A stretch of 11,721 bases of DNA from Rikenellaceae bacterium. GTDB taxonomy: Bacteria > Bacteroidota > Bacteroidia > Bacteroidales > UBA932. The stretch's first letter is position 1. Each line of letters starts with the position of its first letter. Shown here piece after piece: positions 1 through 6,109 of the stretch. Where the stretch lies: contig CAAGHY010000112.1 of the NCBI GenBank assembly GCA_900769735.1, forward strand, positions 1 through 11,721, given 5' to 3'. The notes beneath the pieces are model-generated. The model made no database searches. It was not told the origin of the DNA and worked only from the letters and a program-made list of their open reading frames with translations. The position numbers and the translations under genes are program-made.

Positions 1-297
1 AACTTGAGGGACAATTATGATGCACTTGTTGCTGCCGGGTACAATGTGGTGGGTGTGAGCAAAGACAGCGCCGCTTCACATACTAAATTCATTGAGAAGC
101 ACTCATTGCCTTTTACATTGCTTGCCGATACAACAACCCAGATGCAGCAGGATTTTGGTGTGTGGGCCGAGAAGAAATTCTGCGGCAAAACCTATATGGG
201 CACATTGCGCAAAACATTCATCTTCAATGAGGAGGGTGTTCTGGATAAGATAATTGAGAAGGTGGATACCAAGAACCACGCAGCGCAGATTCTGTAA
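1..297 (+). CDS. bcp: Bcp/PrxQ-type thioredoxin-dependent peroxiredoxin, C-terminal part (5' end outside window)
   Basis: This is the last 98 codons of a gene that begins upstream, ending at TAA 295-297. Bcp-type peroxiredoxins reduce hydrogen peroxide and organic hydroperoxides in the cytoplasm using thioredoxin. The visible part covers the second half of the fold: GYNVVGVSKDS, then a helix (SHTKFIEKHSLPF), LLADTT, and the strand GKTYMGTLRKTFIF, whose Arg (visible residue 70) matches the conserved active-site Arg of the family. The peroxidatic Cys lies in the missing N-terminal half. A Cys at visible residue 61 (KKFCGKTYMG) sits where many relatives have a non-Cys residue; I cannot say that it is catalytic. 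The TTG at position 4 is internal, not the start. A hairpin at 349-378 probably ends the transcript. Confidence 0.93.
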   Translation, partial: NLRDNYDALVAAGYNVVGVSKDSAASHTKFIEKHSLPFTLLADTTTQMQQDFGVWAEKKFCGKTYMGTLRKTFIFNEEGVLDKIIEKVDTKNHAAQIL

Positions 298-348
298 GTT
301 AACTTTAGAATAAAAGGAGTGTGACTTCAGTCATATTGGTAAATTGAA

Positions 349-378
349 GCCCCCGTCAGAATGTGCTCTGGCGGGGGC
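349..378. terminator. Hairpin terminator between convergent bcp and the DUF1648-like gene
   Basis: Arms 349-360 (GCCCCCGTCAGA) and 367-378 (TCTGGCGGGGGC) form a 12-bp GC-rich stem with one G-T pair and a 6-base loop. The tail on plus is only moderately T-rich (GTTTGTATTCTATTCTG), and the minus-strand tail is also mixed. It lies between two genes that point at each other and probably serves both. The stem is certain; its efficiency as an intrinsic terminator is inferred. Confidence 0.75.
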
Positions 379-387
379 GTTTGTATT

Positions 388-888
388 CTATTCTGTCATT
401 TTACGTATTTGCACCGTAAATTTTATTGCAAGTCCCAGGATGCAGGCCAGGGATATCCAGATGCAGTAAACCGGAAACTTTCCAATAACCCCGATTGCCA
501 TCAGAGAGGAGCAATTTGTGGTAAGGGAGAAAAGCATCATCAGTAGAATATTCATCCTCTGAGCCAGTTCTATGCCAATGGGATACAGTTTCTCCTTATC
601 CTCTTTGCCAATCCTTTTCTTCCCGATGGAGAGTTTTCCCAGTCTGAAGCTGTTGTAATTCATCATCTGGGGATATTTGCAGGAGAGCACCAGCAGTACA
701 TAGATCAATGTTGCAATCCCCAACAGAATGAACAGTTCATTTCTGGTTCCCCATACATCCGGGGTGCCTGTAAGGAAATTGATATGTCTGGGAAATTCTG
801 CCCCCTCCATTCTGCCCCAATATGCAAGAGGGACAAAAGCCGTAAGCAGGATTGCCAGGGAAATTCTGTTTGATATGCTCATTCTCAT
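388..888 (-). CDS. DUF1648-like four-helix membrane protein
   Basis: 166 residues. Hydrophobic segments lie near residues 8-24, 52-69, 112-131 and 138-157, so this is a small inner-membrane protein. Between the first two segments, residues 33-50 (PRHINFLTGTPDVWGTRN) resemble the P-x-H-x-N-x-x-G-x-P-D-x-W-G pattern I associate with DUF1648, a domain also found in SdpI-like proteins. A basic loop (residues 82-100, many Lys and Arg) is probably cytoplasmic. The start ATG (886-888) overlaps the stop of the upstream RHH gene as ATGA, so translation is probably coupled. Another ATG two codons in (880-882) cannot be excluded. It is the last gene of the SPFH-RHH operon. The function is unknown; SdpI-type immunity or transport would be a guess, and the four-residue match is the only family evidence. 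Confidence 0.72.
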   Translation of the reverse strand: MRMSISNRISLAILLTAFVPLAYWGRMEGAEFPRHINFLTGTPDVWGTRNELFILLGIATLIYVLLVLSCKYPQMMNYNSFRLGKLSIGKKRIGKEDKEKLYPIGIELAQRMNILLMMLFSLTTNCSSLMAIGVIGKFPVYCIWISLACILGLAIKFTVQIRKMTE

Positions 889-1073
889 AGTTCTGTTCCT
901 GGTTTTCTGTTTTTCGGTTTTCGGCCGCTGCGGCGCAAAGCCTCAGATATGATCCACTGCAGCTGTCCGTTGGTACTGCGGAACTCGTCGGCAGCCCACT
1001 TCTCAATGGCCTCCATTGTGTCTGCATCAATACGCAGAACAAAACTTTTGGTATTGGACTCCTTTGCTGCCAT
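885..1073 (-). CDS. Small Arc/MetJ-type ribbon-helix-helix DNA-binding protein
   Basis: 62 residues. The order fits a ribbon-helix-helix repressor: a short beta strand (residues 9-16, KSFVLRID) with alternating exposed residues, helix A (about 17-30), a turn with FRSTNGQ (31-37), and helix B (about 36-48, LQWIISEALRR). A basic tail follows (RKPKNRKP). Arc has a comparable R-S-x-N turn before its second helix. Such proteins dimerise and bind paired half-sites with the beta strands. It starts 8 bases after the SPFH gene stop and overlaps the DUF1648-like gene by ATGA, so all three are likely one transcript. It is probably an autoregulator; a GATATC pair at the operon promoter is a candidate target. 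Small RHH proteins can also be antitoxins, but neither neighbour resembles a known toxin. Confidence 0.8.
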   Translation of the reverse strand: MAAKESNTKSFVLRIDADTMEAIEKWAADEFRSTNGQLQWIISEALRRSGRKPKNRKPGTEL

Positions 1074-1081
1074 AAAATCAA

Positions 1082-2017
1082 TTAGTTATGAAGTGTACCT
1101 GTGTTTACAACCGGCTGAGCTGCCTCATCTGCACAAAGAACTACAAGCAGGTTGCTTACCATAGCTGCCTTGCGCTCCTCATCAAGCTCCACAACCTCTT
1201 CTGTAGAAAGGCGCTCAAGGGCAATCTTAACCATAGAAACGGCTCCCTCAACAATCTTCTCACGGGCAGAGATGATTGCATCAGCCTGCTGGCGGCGCAA
1301 CATTGCGGCGGCAATCTCCGGTGCGTATGCCAAATAGTTCAAACGGGCCTCCATAACCTCAATGCCGGCCATAGACAAACGCTCGTTCAACTCATCTTTA
1401 AGCTTTTCATTTATTTCATCACCACCTGAACGCAATGTAATCTCCTCTGCAGAGTTGTTTGAATTCTCATCGTATGCATACATACCTGCAACCTGTCTCA
1501 AGGCTGAATCACTCTGCACAGCCACAAAGTTCTCAAGTACATTCATTCTGGTATTTGCAGCAGATCCCACTACCTCTGGAGAGTCAATCTCAAATACTGC
1601 CTTGTAAGCTCCCTCGCTCTTGATTTTCCAAACCAGTACCAAACCAATGAGGATTGGATTACCTGCCTTGTCATTCACTTTAATTGGGTTTACATTAAGG
1701 TTACGGGCCCTCAGGGAAAGTTTCTTGGCACTCATAAAAGGGTTTACCCACCAGAAACCTGTATCATAGAAAGTACCTTTATAATTACCAAAGAAAAGGA
1801 GTACCCTTGCCTCATTCGGCTCCAGCATCATAAAGCCGCACAAAAACAAGATGAAAACCACAAACAGCAAAATGCCGCTTACCAGAAACAATGGAACAAA
1901 CTCCTCACTGTTGCCAAGCAATACAAAACTGTAAACGGAACCTGCCAAAACAAGCAGAGTAACAAGAAGGGCCAAGAAACCGTTCATTTTCCAGCCGGAA
2001 TAAGTGTAATTTTTCAT
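1082..2017 (-). CDS. SPFH/band-7 (prohibitin/stomatin-like) membrane protein
   Basis: 311 residues from the chosen ATG at 2015-2017. Residues 11-34 and 41-65 are two hydrophobic segments. They are followed directly by the start of an SPFH domain (LEPNEARVLLFFGNYKGTFY, then GFWWVNPF, then the LSLRARNLNVNPIKVNDKAGNPI strands), which runs to about residue 250 through RLSMAGIEVMEARLNYLAYAPEIA and an Ala/Arg/Gln-rich helix (AAAMLRRQQADAII). SPFH proteins oligomerise on membranes and organise proteases or microdomains. The open frame extends back to 2218, but the upstream part is low quality and overlaps a terminator. The ATG at 2017 has GAGG just upstream (TTGAGGTTATG) and begins at the conserved N-terminus. 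It is the first gene of the three-gene operon. The specific partner or substrate is unknown. Confidence 0.9.
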   Translation of the reverse strand: MKNYTYSGWKMNGFLALLVTLLVLAGSVYSFVLLGNSEEFVPLFLVSGILLFVVFILFLCGFMMLEPNEARVLLFFGNYKGTFYDTGFWWVNPFMSAKKLSLRARNLNVNPIKVNDKAGNPILIGLVLVWKIKSEGAYKAVFEIDSPEVVGSAANTRMNVLENFVAVQSDSALRQVAGMYAYDENSNNSAEEITLRSGGDEINEKLKDELNERLSMAGIEVMEARLNYLAYAPEIAAAMLRRQQADAIISAREKIVEGAVSMVKIALERLSTEEVVELDEERKAAMVSNLLVVLCADEAAQPVVNTGTLHN

Positions 2018-2059
2018 AACCTCAATATTTAAAGTTAAACAATCTCCTAGTATTAGTGT

Positions 2060-2076
2060 GATATCATTTTGATATC
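2060..2076. promoter_or_regulatory. Candidate operator: paired GATATC sites
   Basis: GATATC-ATTTT-GATATC: two identical palindromic hexamers, 11 bp apart start to start (one helical turn). They lie immediately downstream of the -7 box on minus, at the expected transcription start of the SPFH-RHH operon. RHH repressors typically bind half-sites about one turn apart. That the RHH protein encoded in this operon binds here is inference. Confidence 0.4.
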
Positions 2077-2077
2077 G

Positions 2078-2109
2078 CAAATATAAACAAGGGAAAATGA
2101 ATTTGCAAT
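2078..2109 (-). promoter_or_regulatory. Bacteroidota-type promoter of the SPFH-RHH-DUF1648 operon
   Basis: On minus, ATTG (2109-2106) is followed after 20 bases by TATATTTG (2085-2078), which matches the TAnnTTTG -7 box; the -33 box matches TTTG at three of four positions. The start of transcription would be near 2071, giving a leader of about 54 bases before the SPFH ATG at 2017. Confidence 0.55.
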
Positions 2110-2119
2110 ACCCTGTGCG

Positions 2120-2180
2120 AAAAAAAAGACTCAGAAAGGGAATGGGCTTTTGGGACCGCAGTTTCACTTTTTGAGTCTTT
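2120..2180 (-). terminator. Intrinsic terminator of the SDR gene
   Basis: Arms 2125-2138 (AAAGACTCAGAAAG) and 2167-2180 (CTTTTTGAGTCTTT) pair over 14 bp with one G-T pair and a long 28-base loop. On minus the second arm runs into eight T residues (complement of 2120-2127), as in a rho-independent terminator. It lies downstream of the SDR stop and upstream of the SPFH promoter, so it insulates two same-strand units. The loop is unusually long. Confidence 0.75.
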
Positions 2181-2190
2181 ATAAGTTTAT

Positions 2191-2208
2191 GTTGCCTCTT
2201 CAGGCAAC
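2191..2208. other. Short perfect hairpin in the SDR 3' untranslated region
   Basis: GTTGCCT-CTTC-AGGCAAC: a perfect 7-bp stem with a 4-base loop, 20 bases after the SDR stop and before the T-tailed terminator. It has no T-run of its own. It could protect the 3' end of the transcript, but the role is not shown. Confidence 0.45.
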
Positions 2209-2228
2209 CGTTTGCCAAATTATTCCGT

Positions 2229-2990
2229 TTATGGTCTCAAACCGGAACCTCCCTGCAGGGTAATTGTCTCTCCGGTAACGTACGAGGCATCTTTTGAGGC
2301 CAGGAACACGCAAACGCGCCCTATATCTTCAGCCGGGTCTGCAAAGCGTCCCAATGGGATGTCGCGGATAGTCTTTTCAAACAGTTCCGGGTAGTTGGCT
2401 TTCCACTCCTGCAGGCTCTCAGTCATAGCCAGCGGGCAAACCACATTCACCCTTACTCCATCCGGGCCCCACTCGGTTGCAGCCACGCGGGAAAGTCCCC
2501 TGATTCCCTCTTTTGCCGCTGCGTATGAGCTTTGCCCCGGTTTACCGTACAATCCTGCCCCCGATGCAAAGTTTATCACTGATCCTTTGTTCTCCTTCAA
2601 ATGAGGGAAACACTCCCTCATATAGAAGAATGCCGCATATATTCCCGACAGCACTGCCATATCCAGATCCTCCCTGGTATGTTCAATTAACGGCAGTCCA
2701 GCTTTTGATACCTGGGCATTGTTGATAAGGGTGTCTATCTTTCCAAACTCCTTATAAGCTGCAGCAACAACTGCCTTTACGGCGTTCTCATCTGCACCGT
2801 CGGCCACCATTGGGAGCACCTTTATTCCCCACTCTTTTTCCAGCTTCTCTTTGGCCTGTTCCAATCTGCCCATATTCCTTCCTGTTATTACCAGGTTGCT
2901 TCCTTCTTTTGCAAATGCTGTTGCAAGTCCAAAACCAATCCCTTTACCTCCTCCGGTAATAAGGGTAACATTTCCTTCCAGTCTTTTCAT
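2229..2990 (-). CDS. Short-chain dehydrogenase/reductase (classical SDR)
   Basis: 253 residues, the usual length for a classical SDR: a soluble Rossmann-fold NAD(P)-dependent oxidoreductase. Visible motifs: the cofactor glycine motif TGGGKGIG (12-19), GR at 37-38 after the second strand, NNAQ (90-93, usually NNAG), catalytic Ser143 (FASGAG), and Tyr156 and Lys160 in YAAAK. The C-terminal VTGETITLQGG (238-248) is typical. The catalytic Asn expected in helix 4 is absent: that stretch reads MAVLSGIYAAFF (111-122), with no Asn between 91 and 134. The start at 2990 puts MKRLEGNVTLITGGG in register with the family, although the frame stays open upstream to 3095. It is transcribed alone, divergent from the hydrolase. 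The substrate cannot be told; an acyl or sugar/steroid-like carbonyl is possible. Confidence 0.92.
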   Translation of the reverse strand: MKRLEGNVTLITGGGKGIGFGLATAFAKEGSNLVITGRNMGRLEQAKEKLEKEWGIKVLPMVADGADENAVKAVVAAAYKEFGKIDTLINNAQVSKAGLPLIEHTREDLDMAVLSGIYAAFFYMRECFPHLKENKGSVINFASGAGLYGKPGQSSYAAAKEGIRGLSRVAATEWGPDGVRVNVVCPLAMTESLQEWKANYPELFEKTIRDIPLGRFADPAEDIGRVCVFLASKDASYVTGETITLQGGSGLRP

Positions 2991-3015
2991 AGTGTCATCT
3001 CTTTTTGTTACAACG

Positions 3016-3023
3016 GAAAGATA
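3016..3023 (-). promoter_or_regulatory. Possible -7 element for the SDR gene
   Basis: On minus, TTTTGTATCTTTC includes TATCTTTC (7 of 8 to TAnnTTTG), about 25 bases before the SDR ATG. It mirrors the plus-strand TTTTGTAACTTTG in front of the hydrolase. No convincing -33 box is visible at the right spacing, and a second candidate (TAACTTTC, 3043-3036) exists. Confidence 0.3.
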
Positions 3024-3040
3024 CAAAAAATAGTTGAAAG

Positions 3041-3166
3041 TTACGTTGTCTTTTTGTGCAATTATCTTTAAATCAGATAATTGCAAAACGGCCATTGCAG
3101 CATTTTGTGCAAAGGCCGTTTTTTAACTTCTTGTTGCACAAGAAGTTGTACAAAAAGACAACGTAA
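3041..3166. repeat. 126-bp nested palindromic element between the divergent SDR and hydrolase genes
   Basis: Outer arms 3041-3061 and 3146-3166 are inverted repeats matching at 20 of 21 bases. Inside and overlapping them are three hairpins: 3058-3067 with 3075-3084 (10 bp, 7-base loop, extendable by one pair); 3085-3093 with 3114-3122 (9 bp, with an inner TTGCA/TGCAA stem, followed on plus by a T-run to 3124); and 3125-3133 with 3139-3147 (AACTTCTTG/CAAGAAGTT, perfect 9 bp, loop TTGCA). TTGCA or its complement occurs five times. No target-site duplication is evident at the outer ends. It could be a small mobile palindromic repeat, a structured regulatory region or an insulator. No protein is likely encoded here, although a frame runs through it. 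Confidence 0.8.
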
Positions 3167-3177
3167 AATAAATTTTG

Positions 3178-3185
3178 TAACTTTG
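3178..3185 (+). promoter_or_regulatory. Candidate -7 box of the hydrolase gene
   Basis: TAACTTTG matches TAnnTTTG exactly and ends 18 bases before the ATG at 3204. The -33 region falls at the edge of the right arm of the palindrome, and no good TTTG is seen there. The leader would be only about 12 bases. Confidence 0.4.
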
Positions 3186-3203
3186 GTAAAATTGATTCAG
3201 ATT

Positions 3204-4619
3204 ATGAAAAGGATTTTTCTGTTATGTGCAGTGTTGGCGTTTGCTGCGGTGCAGTGTGCTTTTGGGCAGGGGGCTGCAGGAGTGTACAAAGGGTTCTGGA
3301 ACGGTGTTTTGTCGATAGGTGGGCAGAGCATAAAGATGGAGTTTGAGATACTGGAACTGCAGGAGGGGGTTGTGGGGAAGATGAATGCACAGGGGGTAAA
3401 GGGGATTCCTGTGGAGGTTTCTGCAGGGGAGAACGGATTGGAACTGCAGGTAAAGCAGCTGGGAATGAAGTATTCCGGAGTAAAGATGGGTAACGGTATT
3501 ATGGGAACGTTTAAGCAGCACGGGATTACTGCTCCGCTGATTCTGTATCCGGGTAAACTTGAGGTGAACAGGCCGCAAACCCCTACGGCACCGTATCCTT
3601 ACAAAACTGAGGAGGTCTCTTTTGCAAATGCGGCAGAGGGGGCCACTTTAACTGGAACAATAACATATCCTTTAGGGTATGAAACAATGAAAACCAAAAA
3701 TGTACCGGTGGTAGTGATGGTTACCGGTAGCGGTACCCAGAACAGGGATGAGGAGATTTTTGACCATAAGCCGTTTGCTGTTATTGCAGACTGGCTGGCC
3801 CGTAATGGTATTGCCAGTTTGAGGTATGATGACAGGGGAGCAGGTGGTTCCAGCAAGCCTATTGATGGGGCCACTTCGGAGAACAATGCCGGTGATGCCA
3901 AGGCTGCAGTGGCTTTTGTAAAGGGTTTGAAGAGGTTCGGTAAAGTGGGTGTTCTTGGACACAGTGAGGGTGGTACCATTGCCCTTATGCTGGCAGGGGA
4001 GAGGCTTCCGGATTTTATAATCTCTATGGCCGGCGTGGCTACGCAGGGAGTTGATTGTATTGTCTGGCAGAATGTTGTTACCCTTGAAGGCAGCGGGGTT
4101 CCGCAGCAGATGGCACAGGATTATGGAAAGGCATTAAGAGGCATTTATGCAGAGAGGATAAAAAGGTTCAGGGAGAGTGTTTCCAGCAGTGAGGCTTCTG
4201 TAAGGTTGCAGGGGGGTGCAATACCTCAGGCAAAGGAGTTTATTGGTAAATTGTGTGCTGATGAGGGTTTGAAACTTCCTCCTCAGTTTGTGGCAAATCT
4301 GGAGGCGGTGGCCTCATCCAAGAGTTTGTGGCTGGATTGGTTTGTATGGTATAATCCGGCAGAAACTGTCGGGAAGATAAAGTGCCCGGTTATGGCGTTG
4401 AACGGTTCTTATGATATGCAGGTGCCTGCGGAGGCCAATCTTGGGGTATTGAGGGAACTGTTGCCTGCAAACGGGAAGCATCTGGTAAAGGAGTATCCAC
4501 AGCTGAACCATCTGTTCCAGAAATGTACCAGGGAAACCTCTTTGAAATACGGGGACATTGAGGAGACAATCTCAGTGGAGGTTTTGGAGGATATTGTACA
4601 GTGGATAGGATCATTATAA
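3204..4619 (+). CDS. Secreted alpha/beta-hydrolase (S9-like/dienelactone hydrolase fold)
   Basis: 471 residues. Residues 1-21 form a signal peptide (KR, a hydrophobic core, then cleavage probably near AFG-Q); Cys18 is not in a good lipobox. Residues about 25-125 form a beta-rich N-terminal domain seen in some periplasmic hydrolases. The hydrolase fold starts near 165: VVVMVTGSGTQNRDEE (oxyanion region), LRYDDRGAGGS (206-216), the nucleophile elbow GHSEGG with Ser254 (252-257), then a helical cap (about 285-380). The likely acid is Asp404 (NGSYDMQVP) and the likely base His436 (LNHLFQ). The triad is complete, so it should act as an esterase or peptidase in the periplasm; the substrate is unknown. 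The open frame extends to 3081, but that part runs through hairpins; the signal peptide fixes the start at 3204. It is transcribed alone and ends at a bidirectional terminator. Confidence 0.9.
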   Translation: MKRIFLLCAVLAFAAVQCAFGQGAAGVYKGFWNGVLSIGGQSIKMEFEILELQEGVVGKMNAQGVKGIPVEVSAGENGLELQVKQLGMKYSGVKMGNGIMGTFKQHGITAPLILYPGKLEVNRPQTPTAPYPYKTEEVSFANAAEGATLTGTITYPLGYETMKTKNVPVVVMVTGSGTQNRDEEIFDHKPFAVIADWLARNGIASLRYDDRGAGGSSKPIDGATSENNAGDAKAAVAFVKGLKRFGKVGVLGHSEGGTIALMLAGERLPDFIISMAGVATQGVDCIVWQNVVTLEGSGVPQQMAQDYGKALRGIYAERIKRFRESVSSSEASVRLQGGAIPQAKEFIGKLCADEGLKLPPQFVANLEAVASSKSLWLDWFVWYNPAETVGKIKCPVMALNGSYDMQVPAEANLGVLRELLPANGKHLVKEYPQLNHLFQKCTRETSLKYGDIEETISVEVLEDIVQWIGSL

Positions 4620-4643
4620 AAAAAGGGGCTCAGGGCCCCTTTT
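4618..4643. terminator. Bidirectional terminator between the hydrolase and lyase genes
   Basis: AAAAGGGGC (4621-4629) pairs with GCCCCTTTT (4635-4643) around a 5-base loop: a 9-bp stem with T residues after it on plus. On minus it is followed by seven T residues, because the plus strand has a run of A at 4618-4624. It sits between convergent genes and should stop both. Confidence 0.88.
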
Positions 4644-4647
4644 CTCA

Positions 4648-6096
4648 TTATAAGCTGTCTCCAAAGTCTTTGCGGAATTTGTGTACAATTTTTGAAGGCC
4701 AGTCTGAAAGCGGCTCAAGCTCTCCCATAAAGAAACGGAGGATGCTTGGCTCGTAAGAGAATTTCAAGCCACCAATAAGGTGTCTGTTCTCGTATAGCCA
4801 GCTCAGACGGTCAACCACATATTTGGTCTGTGAAAGGGTGAACACTCTTCTTGGGAATGCAAGTCTCATCAACTCAACATCTGCAAGAACCTCGTTGCCG
4901 TTCTCATCCCTTACGCTTGAAGCAGTACCGCGCTCCATACCTCGGATACCTGAACATAGGTAGAATGCAGCTGTAAGTGCACCTGCAGGGTACTCGTGCT
5001 GAGGGATGTGGCTGCAGAACTCACCTGCGTTAACGTGTGCTCCAAGAACACCTGGAGGGGTTACCATAGGGATACCTGCTTTAACCGCGCTCTCAACGCA
5101 GTATTTGATGAAATCAACGCTCTGGCTGATCATAGTTTCGTCAATTGTCTCGTAGATACCTACTGCCATTGCCTCAATCTCTCTGATGGAGATACCACCG
5201 TAAGTAAGGAATCCCTCAAACAAGGTGATAAGTGGCTCCATCTGTTTGTAGTAGTCTCTGCGGTTTGTACAGATACCGCCACCACGTGAAGAGGTAAGTT
5301 TTCTTGCTGAGAAGTAAACGATATCAGCCAAACCGGTCATCATTTTAATGATGTCGGCCATAGTATTCTCTTTCCACTCCTCCTCTCTCTGTTTTACAAG
5401 GTATGCATTCTCACCTAGCAAGCTGGCATCAAGGATAAGCATAATGCCGTATTTGTCTGCAACCTGTCTTACATCCATCATATTTCTGATGGAGAAAGGC
5501 TGGCCGCCAATAAGGTTTGTAGATGCCTCCATACGGATGAATGCAACGTTCTCTGCACCCTCAGTCTCAATGGCTTCAACAAGCTTGTCAATGTCAATGT
5601 TGCCTTTGAATGGATTGTCTGATTTAAGTATAAGAGCCTCATCTTTTAGAAGCTCAATGATTTTACCGCCTACCTCGTTTACGTGTGCAAGGGTTGTGGT
5701 AAAGTGGTAGTTTGTAAGGACGCACTGGCCCTGTTTTACAAATGTACGGGCAATGATGTTCTCAGCTGCACGGCCCTGATGCACTGGAAGGAAATATCTC
5801 TTTCCAAGAACATCCTCAATACCTTTTACAAGACGCTCAAATGACTGTGAACCTGCATAGGCATCATCAGCACGCATCATTGCAGAGAGCTGGTTATCAC
5901 TCATTGCATTGGTGCCGCTGTCTGTAAGCATATCAAGATATACATCGTTGGTCTTAAGCTTGAATGTATTGTAGCCTGCCTCCTTAATGGCATCACGTCT
6001 TCTCTCAATAGGTACAAGGTTCAATTTCTGCACAATCCTAACCTTGTGTAGCTCTAGAGGAATATCCTCCCCTGAAAAAAATTTAATTTGGGACAT
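4648..6096 (-). CDS. PLP-dependent beta-eliminating lyase, tryptophanase/tyrosine phenol-lyase family
   Basis: 482 residues, near the family length (about 455-475). These fold-type I PLP enzymes split tryptophan or tyrosine to indole or phenol plus pyruvate and ammonia. Family features: LTDSGTNAMSD (57-67), AYAGS with Tyr80, LPVHQGRAAEN (103-113), NPFKGN (161-166), NLIGGQP (194-200), Asp223 for the PLP ring nitrogen, candidate Schiff-base Lys266, LFEGFLTYGG (292-301), RLAFPRRVFT with the carboxylate-binding Arg. Several positions look more like tyrosine phenol-lyase than tryptophanase: FTTT (132-135), MERG (387-390) and LRFF (453-456). The PLP region is atypical: DASLLGEN where relatives have DATR or DAAR, and SARKLTSSRGGG where they have S-[AG]-KKD-x-x-V-N-x-GG. 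Substrate and even activity are therefore open. It starts 13 bases after msrA and is probably co-transcribed. Confidence 0.87.
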   Translation of the reverse strand: MSQIKFFSGEDIPLELHKVRIVQKLNLVPIERRRDAIKEAGYNTFKLKTNDVYLDMLTDSGTNAMSDNQLSAMMRADDAYAGSQSFERLVKGIEDVLGKRYFLPVHQGRAAENIIARTFVKQGQCVLTNYHFTTTLAHVNEVGGKIIELLKDEALILKSDNPFKGNIDIDKLVEAIETEGAENVAFIRMEASTNLIGGQPFSIRNMMDVRQVADKYGIMLILDASLLGENAYLVKQREEEWKENTMADIIKMMTGLADIVYFSARKLTSSRGGGICTNRRDYYKQMEPLITLFEGFLTYGGISIREIEAMAVGIYETIDETMISQSVDFIKYCVESAVKAGIPMVTPPGVLGAHVNAGEFCSHIPQHEYPAGALTAAFYLCSGIRGMERGTASSVRDENGNEVLADVELMRLAFPRRVFTLSQTKYVVDRLSWLYENRHLIGGLKFSYEPSILRFFMGELEPLSDWPSKIVHKFRKDFGDSL

Positions 6097-6109
6097 TGTA
6101 TATAATTTT

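Noticed and set aside
311..347. Small leader ORF after AGGAG (GTG at 321) and the short TGACT/AGTCA inverted repeat
   Set aside because: Only eight codons with no recognisable product; the repeat has 5-base arms, easily expected by chance.
885..1073. Toxin-antitoxin pair (RHH protein as antitoxin)
   Set aside because: Neither the SPFH protein nor the DUF1648-like membrane protein resembles a known toxin; autoregulation is the simpler reading.
2018..2218. N-terminal extension of the SPFH protein
   Set aside because: It overlaps the promoter, candidate operator and SDR terminator. The ATG at 2017 has GAGG upstream and starts the conserved sequence.
3041..3166. Invertible promoter (phase-variation switch) bounded by the inverted repeats
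   Set aside because: Bacteroidota do use such switches, but the 84-bp interior has no TAnnTTTG box, the candidate promoters lie outside the arms, and no invertase gene is nearby. Kept only as a palindromic element.
3081..3203. N-terminal extension of the hydrolase
   Set aside because: The frame is open but passes through two hairpins and lacks protein-like composition; the signal peptide begins at 3204.
5348..5710. Plus-strand reading frames opposite the PLP lyase
   Set aside because: They are shadows of the lyase coding sequence, with no start context or recognisable motif.
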